Origin: Mesorhabditis belari
Lineage: Eukaryota > Nematoda > Chromadorea > Rhabditida > Rhabditidae
Direction of reading: 5' to 3'
Assembly: GCA_958450365.1 (NCBI GenBank)
Contig: CAUEEP010000088.1
Span: 62,001 to 126,000, forward strand
DNA: 64,000 bases
Shown: one piece after another, positions 45,501 to 57,300 of the stretch
Layout of the letters: each line of letters begins with the position of its first letter
Position numbering within the stretch: the first letter of the stretch is position 1
Position numbers and translations under genes: made by a program
The notes under the pieces: model-generated
Databases searched by the model: none
Seen by the model: only the letters and a program-made list of their open reading frames with translations
Told to the model about the DNA's origin: nothing

Positions 45501-48500
45501 AATGTCGGGAAATCGGGTAAAATTGACGAGGTGGCTCGTTGCTTCAATAAATGAGGCTGAAATTCGATTCTCTCTGCATTTTCCTGGCTCACTTACCCAA
45601 TACAAAATCATTATCCAAAAGCCAAGCGCAACAATGAGTAAGTAGATAATAAGTATTACGATAATGGTAATTGGAAGGGTTTCCGGAGAAAAGGGCATAA
45701 TTTTAATAGAAATTTTTAAAAGCAAACAAACAAATTGTTTACCGAATGGAAATGGATTTCTGGTTGTCATGGTAATCAGTTGGATTGGGAGATTTCAGAA
45801 AGCTAATGCTTACAGAATACTAAAAAGACTTAAAAACAAGCGCTAAGGAGCTCAAAAAAACATCAAAAATTTTGATTCTTAACCTTTTTCTTTTCAGACA
45901 ACTCCTCACCTTTTGGCAATGCTTGAGAATTTGGGCGGCCACGACACCGGATTCAGATGAGGTAGGGGTTGTTTTGAAGAAATCTCTGATGCTTATTGAT
46001 ATCTTAGTTTTCTCTTTCTAGTTCCTGAATTTTCTTACTAAAATAATTTTTAAAGGTTTTTCCAATAGTTTCTCATTTCTAGGAGAAAGCCTACTTGGAG
46101 AACGCGCAAGAGTTGGTCGGATTAGCGGCAAAGTTCAAAGAGGATGAGGATTCTTTCAAGGTAAACTTTTACGCGTCTCTAGCAAATATTTTTCTCCAGG
46201 TTCTTCTCGATCTCTTCGTAGCCTTGTTGTCTCAATTGCATCGGTTTGTTGAAAAGTTTCGCAAATATTTATGCTTTTTAGATTCCACCGAGCCCCTGTT
46301 CAGTACCTCTTCTTGTCGACACTGCCACATTTGAAAACAGTTCACGTGATGCACATTATTGAGGTAAAGCTTATGGGTTCTTGAAAGTTATGTAAAAATT
46401 TTAGGCGATTGCTTTAAGTGACGAGGAGTTGGTGGGAACAGCAGAGAATGAAGAAGCGGATGAAGAAGATGATGAAGAAATGATGGAGATCGAGAATGCT
46501 AAAGGTTGGTTGTGAATGGCTAATACAACAGGGCTAAATTGCTGTAAAGACTAAGAAATAAAGCTAATGTTCTGTTCGTAAAGCTAGTTTATTTTAGTGA
46601 ATGGAGTCAACGGTGAAAAGGAGCAAAACGGAAAAAATGAGGAGAGTGATGTCGAGTTGTCCGATGAATCGGAATCTGATCCGGAAGGAGAGGTATGCAA
46701 TCAAAAGTTTGTTTTTCAAAACCAAGGTTTTAGGTTGATCCAATGTTGTTGAGTCGACTGAAACAAGCGCTCGGAAAAGCGGCCGTTGATGAGACGAAAT
46801 CGGGTGTACGCTGAATTACATTTATGGCCCAGATGCCATTTATCCAATTTTAGGAAAGTGACCTCTCGGATGGGCCTGACGATGACGAGATGTTCCGTTT
46901 GGATGATGGATTGGCGGCTGCGTTCAAGTCGATTGGCGGGAAGAACTCAAAGAAAAAGGTACACTAACATTCAAGCTAAAAGTTAGGTACAACTTTCGGA
47001 TTTTGTGATTGGATTTGTTCCAAAAGCCAGACCAAATCTAAGTCATAACCATAGCCTATATATTAGCGTTATAATAAACTCTGGAAATTCAAGTTATATG
47101 GCAATGTTTAGGTGCAAGCCGATGCGTCACGAATCGCGAACCCGTTGAGGATAAAACTGTTAGAGCTGCTTCTCGTCTTCATTTCGAACGAGTCAACACC
47201 GGGAAAAGTGAAATTGGTGAGTTGCTGAATAGGAAAACTGACACTGGTACTTGACCATTTGCCCATGATACTTGAAATCAGTTCTGCTAAATTTATACAT
47301 TATCTGCTTTTTAGTCAATCGCTATTCCACTACTCTCCTTGGTGAAGACGCTTTTGCGACGCGCCAAAGATGACACAGTCACCAAGAAAGCGCTGGAGTT
47401 GTTGAATGTGCTTGTTCATATGAAAAAGGTTGGCTTTTCACCAATGAAGGTGTATTTTAGTCAAAGTTTAAAAGCTAAGAATATTTTTTTTTCCAGTTGG
47501 AAGTACCACGAAAACGTTTGACAGCCGTTTTGGACGAATTGGCTAAAGAAGCCGAAGGAGCCATCAATCCGGTCATCAAAAAGGCGATTGGTGATTTCTC
47601 GGCTTGGCTGGTTTGTTGATTTTTTGCATTAAAACCTGCTATCTTTTAATTTCTTGCACAGGACTCATTTTTAGTTCACTCTCGGCACCGAGAAGGGTCA
47701 AAGCGATCCCAAACATGTGGCCGCTTTTGTTGGATTGATGGACAAATTCATGACAAGTTTACTTGGATTTATGACCGTTTTCTAACCACAATTTTTTGCA
47801 GGTGATGAAGCGAACTTTGACTCTGAAGTGGTCGTTGGAGCGTATACACGTTATCCGGTAAGCTTTTTTCACTTGTTTTCTCTTAATTACTTTCAAATTT
47901 AGGCCTCTTTCTGCACGGAATTACCGAAATTGATCGCTTACGGGTTCAATGAGAAGATTCGACCTTTTAGAAGAGTTGATTACATCTTATTTTCTTTATT
48001 ACATGGTTCTCTTTCAGACTGAGGCTTTCCTGTGTGCGGCGGCTTTGTTGCGGAAAGATGTCGTCAAAGTGAGCCCATTGGAGAAAGGATTGGTGAAGAT
48101 GCTCTTGGAAAGCTCAGCCAATTTACTCAAGACTCTGACGACAAGCGGTGCCGACATCAAGCCCCGAATCGTTGCTGCATTGCTCAAAGTGCTCATCCAA
48201 TTCGTGTCGGTTTGCTCCGATGACGAGAAGTTGATGTCGTTGGCTGGGAAAACGTTGAATGAAACATTGGACACGCTGATCGGCGATGAGGATTTGTGGA
48301 AAGCGGGCGGATCGCTGAAGAAACTCAACGCTTCTTGTCAACAGGTTGGTTATTTTTGCGAGACTAACTGATAGACGTACTCAAAACATGCAAAATACAG
48401 TGTTCAACACTTTTGAACATTTTTAAGCTTAAAATCCCTTCATTGTGCTTATAAAGATAATGATTGTAGTAAATTTTGAAACTGCCTTAACTAATTTCTT

Positions 48501-48564
48501 TCAGATAAACGCCAAAACGCCACTTCCGATGTTGAAATCGATTCGGAAAGCCGTGGAGAATTGA
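42521..48564 (+). CDS. MYBBP1A: MYBBP1A / DNA polymerase V (POL5)-like nucleolar protein
   Basis: Thirty-two exons: 42521-42625, 42736-42814, 42893-42996, 43040-43114, 43162-43239, 43324-43395, 43473-43544, 43591-43680, 43792-43869, 43960-44073, 44114-44206, 44271-44413, 44456-44516, 44606-44680, 44786-44884, 44925-45067, 45898-45961, 46083-46160, 46200-46243, 46282-46363, 46405-46504, 46598-46692, 46734-46805, 46854-46958, 47112-47216, 47315-47428, 47497-47610, 47675-47756, 47802-47857, 47903-47974, 48018-48344, 48505-48564; 3051 nt, 1016 residues. The N-terminal NRLITGLSSTRAAARVGFSC and HCLQKYP are hallmarks of the family, followed by helical-repeat sequence. An acidic tract (EEADEEDDEEMMEIE and DVELSDESESDPEGE), then MFRLDDGLAAAF, also fit. 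Family members act in rRNA gene transcription and ribosome biogenesis despite the old polymerase name. Intron 45068-45897, 830 bp, is the longest and hosts an antisense gene. Confidence 0.85.
45131..45698 (-). CDS. Nested antisense gene: small cysteine-rich single-pass membrane protein
   Basis: Three exons on the minus strand (45698-45597, 45474-45292, 45229-45131) lie wholly within one intron of the MYBBP1A-like gene; 384 nt, 127 residues. Exon 1 encodes MPFSPETLP and a ~25-residue hydrophobic helix (ITIIVILIIYLLIVALGFWI), ending at a perfect GTAAGT donor. Exon 2 starts after ATTTTAG and ends at a GTAAGC donor; it contains SSCLTCLCSS, LNCCPCVFPSGRALLKRCC. Exon 3, after TTTCTAG, encodes GWLRKVATCEPCRPAVQ and ends at a TGA. 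All joins are phase 0. The short N terminus followed by a membrane helix suggests a signal-anchor protein with a cysteine-rich cytoplasmic or luminal tail. I do not recognise the family. The host intron is ten times longer than its neighbours, as expected if it must hold a gene. Confidence 0.6.
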
Positions 48565-49112
48565 GAGGAAAAACGTTGTTATTTGTTTAATTTTCGAGAT
48601 TTTATTCCAATTTGTTATCCACCCATCATTTCTTGTGCCTTTACCCAATCCTTTTCATTGTTATCGCTCATTTCTTGATTGTTAAAGTTGTTTGTTGAGT
48701 TGTTTTTAGTTTCAAAAATGAATAAATGTTGTTATAATTGGAATACTTATGGAAAAAGTTGCACTAGCTGAATATTTTTTAGACCTTTGGAATGAATAAG
48801 GCTTTTGAACGCAAATTGATTGGCATCCTTTTTGTGGACTTTTCGAAAAGTTACCGTACTTTTTCCCGTTTGGATGAAAGCCAATTTGGCCATTTGTTTT
48901 ATTGAATTGGTGATTCTATAGAAAAATAAGCTAAAAAGTTGAAAATCTATTCGTTTTTATCAATTTGAGTCCAAATGTTGCAAGTGTTCCATCGAAAATT
49001 AGCTATTTCGTTGAAGTTTTCGATATTTTTAAGCCTTTTACATAGCTGGACCTTGAATTTTCAATTTCTTGTCGATATAGTGTGCTTTATAGTAACTTTA
49101 CATTATTTAGTG
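48565..49112. other. Intergenic, no gene seen
   Basis: 3' flank of the MYBBP1A-like gene (AATAAATG near 48720) and 5' flank of SRP19. ATTATTTAG ends two bases before the SRP19 ATG, a candidate trans-splice acceptor. Confidence 0.4.
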
Positions 49113-50481
49113 ATGAGCGACGTGAAGAAAAAACCCCGATCGGCACAGGAACGATGGGTGGCCGTCTATCCGGCATACATCAACGCGAAGAAAACCGTGC
49201 AAGAGGGACGCCGAATCACACAGGCTCAGGTACCGGGTACTTTTTGATAGACTTGCCCTATCAATCATAATAAATCCTCCTTATAATTATAATCAACCTT
49301 AATAAATAAATAAAGAAATAAATTGGTTGATTATCCTCCAACTTTGGACAAATTTTTTAGAACGTTTTGATGAAGATTTAAAGAATTTTTGAAGGTTTAA
49401 TTTGGATATGAATTTGGATTTGATAATATTTGATAGCCTGAGTCTACTTTTGATTCTGTCATCATCAAAATGCTTTGTTTTAGGCTGTTGAGAATCCGAC
49501 GACTCAAGAGATCTTCGACATTCTCCAGGCTGGAAATTTTGCTCCAATTGCTGAGGTTTGTAAAATAGATTTTGAAGCTGTTGACGACAACCTTTAGACT
49601 TTATTTATTACATTATAGAATCGGTTGGCGAAATTTCATTGTAGAAAGTGAGAGTCAGCTTTATTGATTTGCTATTTTTTTTTCAGAAAAAGATGTATCC
49701 CCGTGATCAGACGCGAGATTGGGCGATGCAGGGACGCGTGAAAGTACAATTATTGAACGACGATGACACACCGAAATTCAAGGAATTCAAGACAAGTGAG
49801 TGGTGCTTGATTTGAGGGGAAATTTGTTCGAACGGCAATTGTTGGGTATTCGTCAATTTTGAATGAAAAGATGTGCGAGTAAGCCGTGGCTATGGGTTTA
49901 AAATTCAATAACGTAGATAAATTGAGGTTTGAATTGCATAAGTGGTAGTGAAAAGCTACGAGATCGCCTGGGTTTTGTGATTTGGTAATAAAGGAAGTAA
50001 AGGTAGAGTTTTTACTGATTTTCACTTGTTTCCCTTGACCAAAATGACCGATTTTAGGTAAATAGTACCGTTATCTTACTATTATATAATTGTCAAATGT
50101 TTGTCTGTCTGTCAGCAAAGAATCGGGGAATGGACCGGTTTCGATGTGTTTTATATTTTTGGATAGAGAATCAAAAATAAGGGGACACGTGTTCCAGGGT
50201 TTGACTTAAAACTAATATCCCCTGTCCTGTTTTATTCAGCGATGGATTTTATGAGCTAAAAATTTGTACTCTAGGGTTTTCGATAGATTTTGGTTTCGAC
50301 GACCTTTTATAAACCTAGTTTATTGTCATATTTTCCAGGAAAAGAGCTCTTTGCGTATCTGTGCGAGACGATTCCCAAGTTGAAAAGTCGACAACCGGGT
50401 TTCTCAGCTCAGAGCAGCGCCCAGCAAGGATCATCCGGTGGTGGTGGTGGTGGAGCGAAGAAAAACAAGAAAAAGAAATAG
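49113..50481 (+). CDS. SRP19: SRP19, 19-kDa signal recognition particle subunit
   Basis: Four exons (49113-49229, 49484-49555, 49687-49795, 50339-50481), 441 nt, 146 residues, all in frame. WVAVYPAYINAKKTVQEGRR near residue 15, then AVENPTTQEIFDIL, KMYPRDQTRDWAMQGRVKVQ and LCETIPKLKSRQPG match SRP19 throughout its length. The protein binds the S-domain of SRP RNA in the nucleolus and cytoplasm and helps SRP54 join, so that secretory ribosomes reach the endoplasmic reticulum. The C terminus is a glycine run and a lysine-rich tail (GGGGGGAKKNKKKK), longer in glycine than most homologues. The last intron (49796-50338) is the longest at 543 bp. Confidence 0.95.
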
Positions 50482-51360
50482 GAAACACGTGTTTTGGTAA
50501 CGTTTTTCTGTTTTTTTGAGTTAAATTTTATAATTTCTGCTAGTTTTTAAACGGTTTAACTATGAAATGCCGAAATTCCCATCATTTTTTTCTTTTTACG
50601 GATTCCTGTGATAATTTTTGGTCGCTTTTTTTGTATAGACGTGAAATTTTTGAAGAAAAATTGCAAAATTTATTTAAAACTTTAGAAAAATCACTTGTCA
50701 AAGGCTAAAACACAACCAAAAATGCGCCATGGTTACGGTAAACAAGCAAAATTTGCATAAAACAGATAAATTACGGTAGGAAAACTGACGAAAACCGGCA
50801 AAATTGTGAATTTTCTCAACGAAAATGCTAAAACAAACAGAAGTTCACATATAAAAATTCACAGAAAGCTTTCAAAAAGATCACATTTTATTGGGACTTA
50901 AGCAAAAAATGATAAAATTTATCAAAAATGAGCATTTAAACCCATAAAAATACTGGTTTCTTCAAAAAAGTTAAAAAAATAAGGCAAATTCCGATTTTTA
51001 CAGTTGACGCGGTGGGTTGTAGCTAAAAATGTGGATATTCTCAGGCTTTGATTTTTTTATTTTAATTATTTTATAATTTATTTATATTTTTCTTTTTTAT
51101 TATTTATTTATATTTATCTTTTATTTATAATACTATTTTTAATATAATACTATAATAATATAATACTATAATAATATAATAATTATCTATAACACTTTAA
51201 AAAGCACTAGAGAACGGTAAATGGCAAAGTGTCTGACTCTTGTGCTACAGTAATACCAGTAAAAAAAGATACGGTACTCCTTGTGAAGTACAGTACTTCT
51301 TAAAATGATTTAGTGTGGCGTTTGTCGGCTTTTAAGGTAGGATTTAAGATTGTGAAGCAC
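50482..51360. other. AT-rich intergenic region between converging genes
   Basis: No coding potential. It contains a TATA/TAATA-rich low-complexity stretch (about 51055-51190). The genes on both sides converge here, so it holds both 3' UTRs. Confidence 0.5.
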
Positions 51361-54300
51361 CTACCGTACTCCCTTTTTGCCGCGCAACGACGGAATCCTC
51401 GTGGAGCGCTCTGGGTCGGCGCTTGCCCGACTTGGCGGACGACTGCCCCGGTCGAGACTCGACTGACTGCCAGCTGGGGAGATTCCACCCGGCCAACCCT
51501 TGCCTGAAAATGGGGTACTGTACTTGGCCCATAATTTAGACTCGTGGGCTTTTAGATTGAGTTTCTTGAGATTACTGTAGTCGGAGATTACTGTAGTCGG
51601 AGATTACTGTAGTCGGAGATTACTGTAGTTTCTTGAGATTACTGTAGGGTAGATTTAAACTCATTGAAAGTCGTTTCTAAAAGGTGCCCCTGGAAGACGA
51701 GCTACTGTAATCCTATGCTAGCTAAAAGGCACTACAGTAACCTCCATAGCTGTTTGAGGCGACTGGATTACTGTACTTGGTCTAAAAGATAGGATCGGGA
51801 GTCTTTCTAAACGGTAGGAATAGCTACAGTAACCCGAGGTCAAGATGAGTTTGCTAAAGGATTGCTACGCTACAGTAAACCTCACAGTGACTTACCGATT
51901 CTCGAATCACCCAGCGACACGTCGGACGGGGCTCGCAGCTTTGACACCGATGATGATGAGCCGTTGTGTGCGTGGCTTTGATGATCGTGGCCATGCGGGA
52001 ACATCGGGAAGCTCCGCTCGGTCTTTTCACTGTAAAAAGTTGAATAGTTTTGCAATGAGATAGCTGAATTGCCTTGCAGCTGGGCAATTAAACCGACTGG
52101 CGTTTCGCCAGTACACCAGATGCGTGCGTTTATGGAATCGCACGGCTTCTGGGACACACACTTTTTTTTTCCGGCACTCTGCTTTTTTTGGCACTCGGCT
52201 CAATTACCCAGTTACAGGGTCAACCTTCGAGTTGCTTTTATTATACCGAATTTTCGTAATCGGTCCCAGAGCTCCTGGCGGCACTTGTGCTCCATCCGAA
52301 TCTGTTGAGGACATTCTAGCGTGCCGATTTTTTGTGAAAGCTCGCATTGTGTCGACGGCGTTCGATGGACGGACGTCGGGATAGATATCTTGATAACGAC
52401 GACCTAGAAAATTGTAAACATACGATAACTTTAATACAAAACAGTTCTCAAGGTAGATGGGCTTGTCTAGCGCTAGGCAAGGCTGTCTAGGGCTTGACGG
52501 GGTAGTCTCGGGCTTGGCGGGGTAGTCTAGAGCTTGGCAAGGTAGTCTAGGGCTAGGCAAGGCTGTCTAGGGCTTGGAAAGGTAGTCTAGGGCTTGGAAA
52601 GGTAGTCTAGGGCTTGGCATGGTAGTCTAGAGCTTGGCAAGGTAGTCTAGGGCTAGGCAAGGCTGTCTAGGGCTTGGCATGGTAGTCTAGAGCTTGGCAA
52701 GGTAGTCTAGGGCTTGGCAACGTAGTCTAGGGCTTGGCAAGGTAGTCTAGGGCTTGGCAACGTAGTCTAGGGCTTAGCTCAGTACCACAGGGTCTAGTAG
52801 TTCGTAGAATGAGCTTTACCTGGGTACTGTAACTGGCTAGCTGGCTCTAGACCTGGCAGAGCACAGCCAAAACGGCTTGCTGATCCGTAGTCAGTGGTTC
52901 AAGTCTTTTTTCATCCTTTTGTTTTACAGTATACCAAGCTCAAGTTTCAGTACCCTTAGCTAGCTAATCCTTAGCTAATCCCTTAGCTACCGTAATCTAC
53001 AGTACCTATAGGAGCCGAAGGAGGCCGATTGGTGACCGTAATCCGGCGCTACAGTAACCCTTCGCTAGCGTTGTCTCGCTGCGAAACTCACCGTAATCTT
53101 ATCTCGCCTACAGTGCTTGCTTTTCTGCCCTGGGGTATCTGGATGCTTGGGTATCTGGATCCAGACGTCAGTGCATAGTACGGTACTGTACTGTAGCTTA
53201 GTGCTAGTGGCGCTGTATCCATTTCGCGTCTCCACTTACCAATTGCCCGGCACGGGTCGTGTGATCGCAAGAACTCCTCCAGTGTCACCCATCCACCGCC
53301 AACTCTAACCATGACCGTTGATCGAAGAATTCTCACCATTCGCCGGATTTGCGTGTCACCGAACTGAAATTTGCATATGAATGCGAGACTTTAAAAAAAG
53401 AAACGCCCGACTACGGTGGATGGTAATTTACTGAATTCTCGAGCCTTTCTGCTGCTATTTGTGCTGCACTTTCTGCTGCATTTTGTGCTCTCATCTAAAC
53501 GCATCTTTTCTGGCGCACTGAATTCCGCATTCCTTCTAGAAACAATGCTTTAAAACGCGGAAATTCAGTGCGCCAGAGGGTTTAGCGTTTACGCGAAAGC
53601 AGAAAACAAATCAAAGGTTTTGTAGCGTAGATTACGTAGATTACCAACAATAAATGAACGGTAAATAAACCGAAAAGTTGGAGGAGCTAAACGATGTCCA
53701 CAGTAAGCTATTGTAGCTATAGTAGCTATTGTAGCTATCGTAGCTATAGTAGCTATCGTAGCTATAGTAGCTATCGTAGCTATCGTAGCTATAGTAGCTA
53801 TAGTAGCTATCGTAGCTATAGTAGCTATCGTAGCTATCGTAGCTATCGTAGCTATCCTAGCTATCGTAGCTATCCTAGCTATAGTAGCTATCGTAGCTAT
53901 CCTAGCTATCGTAGCTATCCTAGCTATCGTAGCTATAGTAGCTATCGTAGCTATCCTAACTATCGTAGCTATCCTAGCTATCGTAGCTATCGTAGCCATC
54001 CTAGCTATCGTAGCTATCGTAGCTATCGTAGCTATCGTAGCTATAGTAGCTATCGTAGCTATAGTAGCTATCGTAGCTATCCTAACTATCGTAGCTATAG
54101 TAGCTATTGTAGCTATCGTAGCTATCGTAGCTATCGTAGCTATCGTAGCCATCCTAGCTATCGTAGCTATCGTAGCTATCGTAGCTATAGTAGCTATAGT
54201 AGCTATCATAGCTATAGTAGCTATCCTAGCTATAGTAGCTATCGTAGCTATCGTAAACTACGAAAGGCACAAATCTACTAGAAGCTACCCGAAATTTCAC

Positions 54301-57300
54301 AAATTACAACGAAAAGTGCGAAAATTTAGGGGATTTTCTGGTGAAGAAAACCTGTGTGAAACAGCTTCTAAAACGCGGTGAACGATCGAGGAACTGGAGT
54401 GGCGTAAAAAGTCTGTTAGCAAAACTGTTAGCAAAATTTGTTAGCAGAAATTTAAAAAACAAAACTAGGAAACGATTTGTATTTCACTAGAAGCCTCTTG
54501 TCCGTTATAAATATTATTGCTAATTTAAAAAGAGACTTTGAATTTTGAAAAGAACACCGTAGTGGCAAGAAAACAAGAAAATCAACAAGAAAAACAGGGC
54601 CGATAATGTTTTGTTTTTCTAAACCCTAGTTTGCGCACCTCAAAATGCGTGAAAAATTAAAATAATGGTCCAAAGCAAATACAGCATTTTATAGAGCTCG
54701 TTTTAGGCTTTCAGAATCACTATAACACTTCCGGTCCACGATGGAAACTGATATTTCCAGCCAAACTGATATTTTAGTTACTATTGTTATTCTTGGATGA
54801 TTTGTCTACTCTTATGCAAATGTGTTCTCCCCTGTGCTTATCCCTTTTATTGCCGAGAAGGGGCGGCCCTTGCGATTGCCTAGGAGGAGCTAGAAGGACC
54901 TAGGAGGAGCTAGAAGGATCTAGAAGGAGCTAGAAGGATCTAGAAGGAGCTAGAAGGATCTAAAAGGACCTAGGAGGACCTAGAAGGACCTAGGAGGATC
55001 TAGAAGGACCTAGGAGGATCTAGAAGGAGCTAGAAGGACCTAGGAGGACCTAGGAGGACCTAGAAGGATCTAGAAGGACCTAGGAGGACCTAGAAGGACC
55101 TAGAAGGAGCTAGAAGGAGCTAGAAGGAGCTAGAAGGAGCTAGAAGGATGTCTGTGATCATAATTATGGGCCTGGAGGTGTCTGTGATCATAATTATGAC
55201 CTGTCTGTGACCTGTCTGTGAGTTCAGTTTTAGTTTTAGTAGATAACTTAATAAAAGCCCAGGATAACGGACAAGAGCTCCAGTTCTGCTGATTGTTAGT
55301 TCTAATCGTTTTTTTACCCTATAATGCCCATCGCTGATCTTCTCGATTTTGTACGGTTGACAGCAGGCACAGCCGCGCACTTGGCGGTCGATTTCGATCG
55401 CGATCCGCTCGTTGTCTGACTTTGGCTCGGCTCGGCGCTAAATGTTTTTGGCTTGGCTTATTTTTAGGCTTTAATTACGGTAAACTTCTAGTACTTAGGC
55501 TTACTTAGGCTCTCGTAGTTGTCGCTACAGTAACCTACCCAATAGCTACAATAACTTATCCAATAGCTACAGTAACCTGCCCAATAAAGGCTACAGTAGC
55601 CCACCCAAGCAAGGCTACAGCAACCTATCTAATAAAAGCTACAGTAACCTATCCAAGCAAGGCTATAGTAACCTGTCCAATAGAGGTACAGTAACCTACC
55701 CAATAAAAGCGACAGTAACCTGCTCAAGCAAGGCTACAGTAACCTACCCAATAGCTACAGTAACCTACCCAATAAAAGCGACAGTAACCTGCTCAAGCAA
55801 GGCTACAGTAACCTACCCAATAGCTACAGTAACCTACCCAATTAAAGCGACAGTAACCTGCTCAAGCAAGGCTACAGTAACCTACCCAATAGCTACAGTA
55901 ACCTACCCAATTAAAGCTACAGTAACCTGCCCAAGCAAGGCTACAGTAACCTACCCAATAAAAGCGACGGTAGTCTGCCCAAACAAAGCTACAGTAACCT
56001 GCCCAAACAAAGCTACAGTAACCTGCCCAAGCAAGGCTACAGTAACCTGCCCAAGCAAGGCTACAGTAACCTGTCCAAGCAAGGCTACAGTAACCTGCCC
56101 AATCCAAGCTACAGTAACCTACCCAATAACTACAGTAACCTACCCAATCAAAGCTACAGTAACCTACCCAATAAAAGCTACGGTAACCCAATAGCTACAG
56201 TAACCTATTGCTTACATTTTTATCGAATCTCAACGCATTGATGAAATCCTTGTGATTGATGAAAGCGTCTTTGTCGAACAAATCGGCAACTTTTTCCATT
56301 TCCAAGCGAGACGTTGGGAAACCTGGAGTAATTACGAATTAGTTTACGGGATTACGATCGTTTAAGGCACATTTTAAGGCGTTTCTCAAACACAACTTAC
56401 GACTATTGATGATAGCGTCGATGAATGCTTGTCTTGGCACATTTCCGGTGGCGGTTCGATCGATTCTTCGGAACAAATCAGTCACTCGACCTTTTGCGTG
56501 ATCATTCCATTCACAGTATCTGAAAAGAAAAGATGTAATATCGTAATTAGGTGTTTACTGTAGGCAATGTACTCCGAATCGCCTCGTACCTCTCTTTCCA
56601 ATCCTCCCATTGCCATCCTTCTAATCGTTTCATTTCCTCTAGCAACTCTTTCGTTTCATCCAACGCATTTTTGTGCCCCAACGCGTCCAACCATAAACGT
56701 TTCCACTCGTCGCCCAATTGAATGGCTTTCGGGTTTCTAAAATGATCAAGTACCGTAAAAGCTTTAAGAATCCATCCACCGCAGCCACCGCAGCCACCGC
56801 AGCCACCGCAGCCACCGCAGCCACCGCAGCCACCGCAGCCACCGCAGCCACCGCAGCCACCGCAGCCACCGCAGCCACCGCAAGCGCCGCAAGCGCCCCA
56901 GATTGTTTTTCGTTAGATAAATGGTGATTCTGGAGCGCACACCGTGGATTTAGGTCATTATGGGATCTTTCTGAATACTTGCTACTCTGGCCAGGCTACA
57001 GTTCAACTATGTAGCTATTAGAGTTATTAAAATTCTAGCTTTCATGAATCCAGTTTACTAGGAATATACTAGTTGCCAGCTACCAGTTGCCAGCTACCAG
57101 TTGCCAGTTACTAGTTGCCAGCTACCAGTTGCCAGCTACCAGTTGTCAGCTACCAGTTGCCAGTTGCCAGTTACCAGTTGCCAGTTGCCAGTTACCAGTT
57201 ACCAGTTGCCAGTTGCCAGTTACTAGTTGCCAGCTACCAGTTACTAGTTGCCAGCTACCAGTTGCCAGTTACTAGTTGCCAGCTACCAGTTACCAGTTGC

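Noticed and set aside
48014..48328. Minus-strand ORF of 104 residues
   Set aside because: Shadow of the largest exon of the MYBBP1A-like gene.
53694..54281. Long ORFs on both strands (serine-tyrosine-arginine and isoleucine-alanine-threonine repeats)
   Set aside because: They arise because the 9-bp unit contains no stop on either strand; the region is an intron of vab-10.
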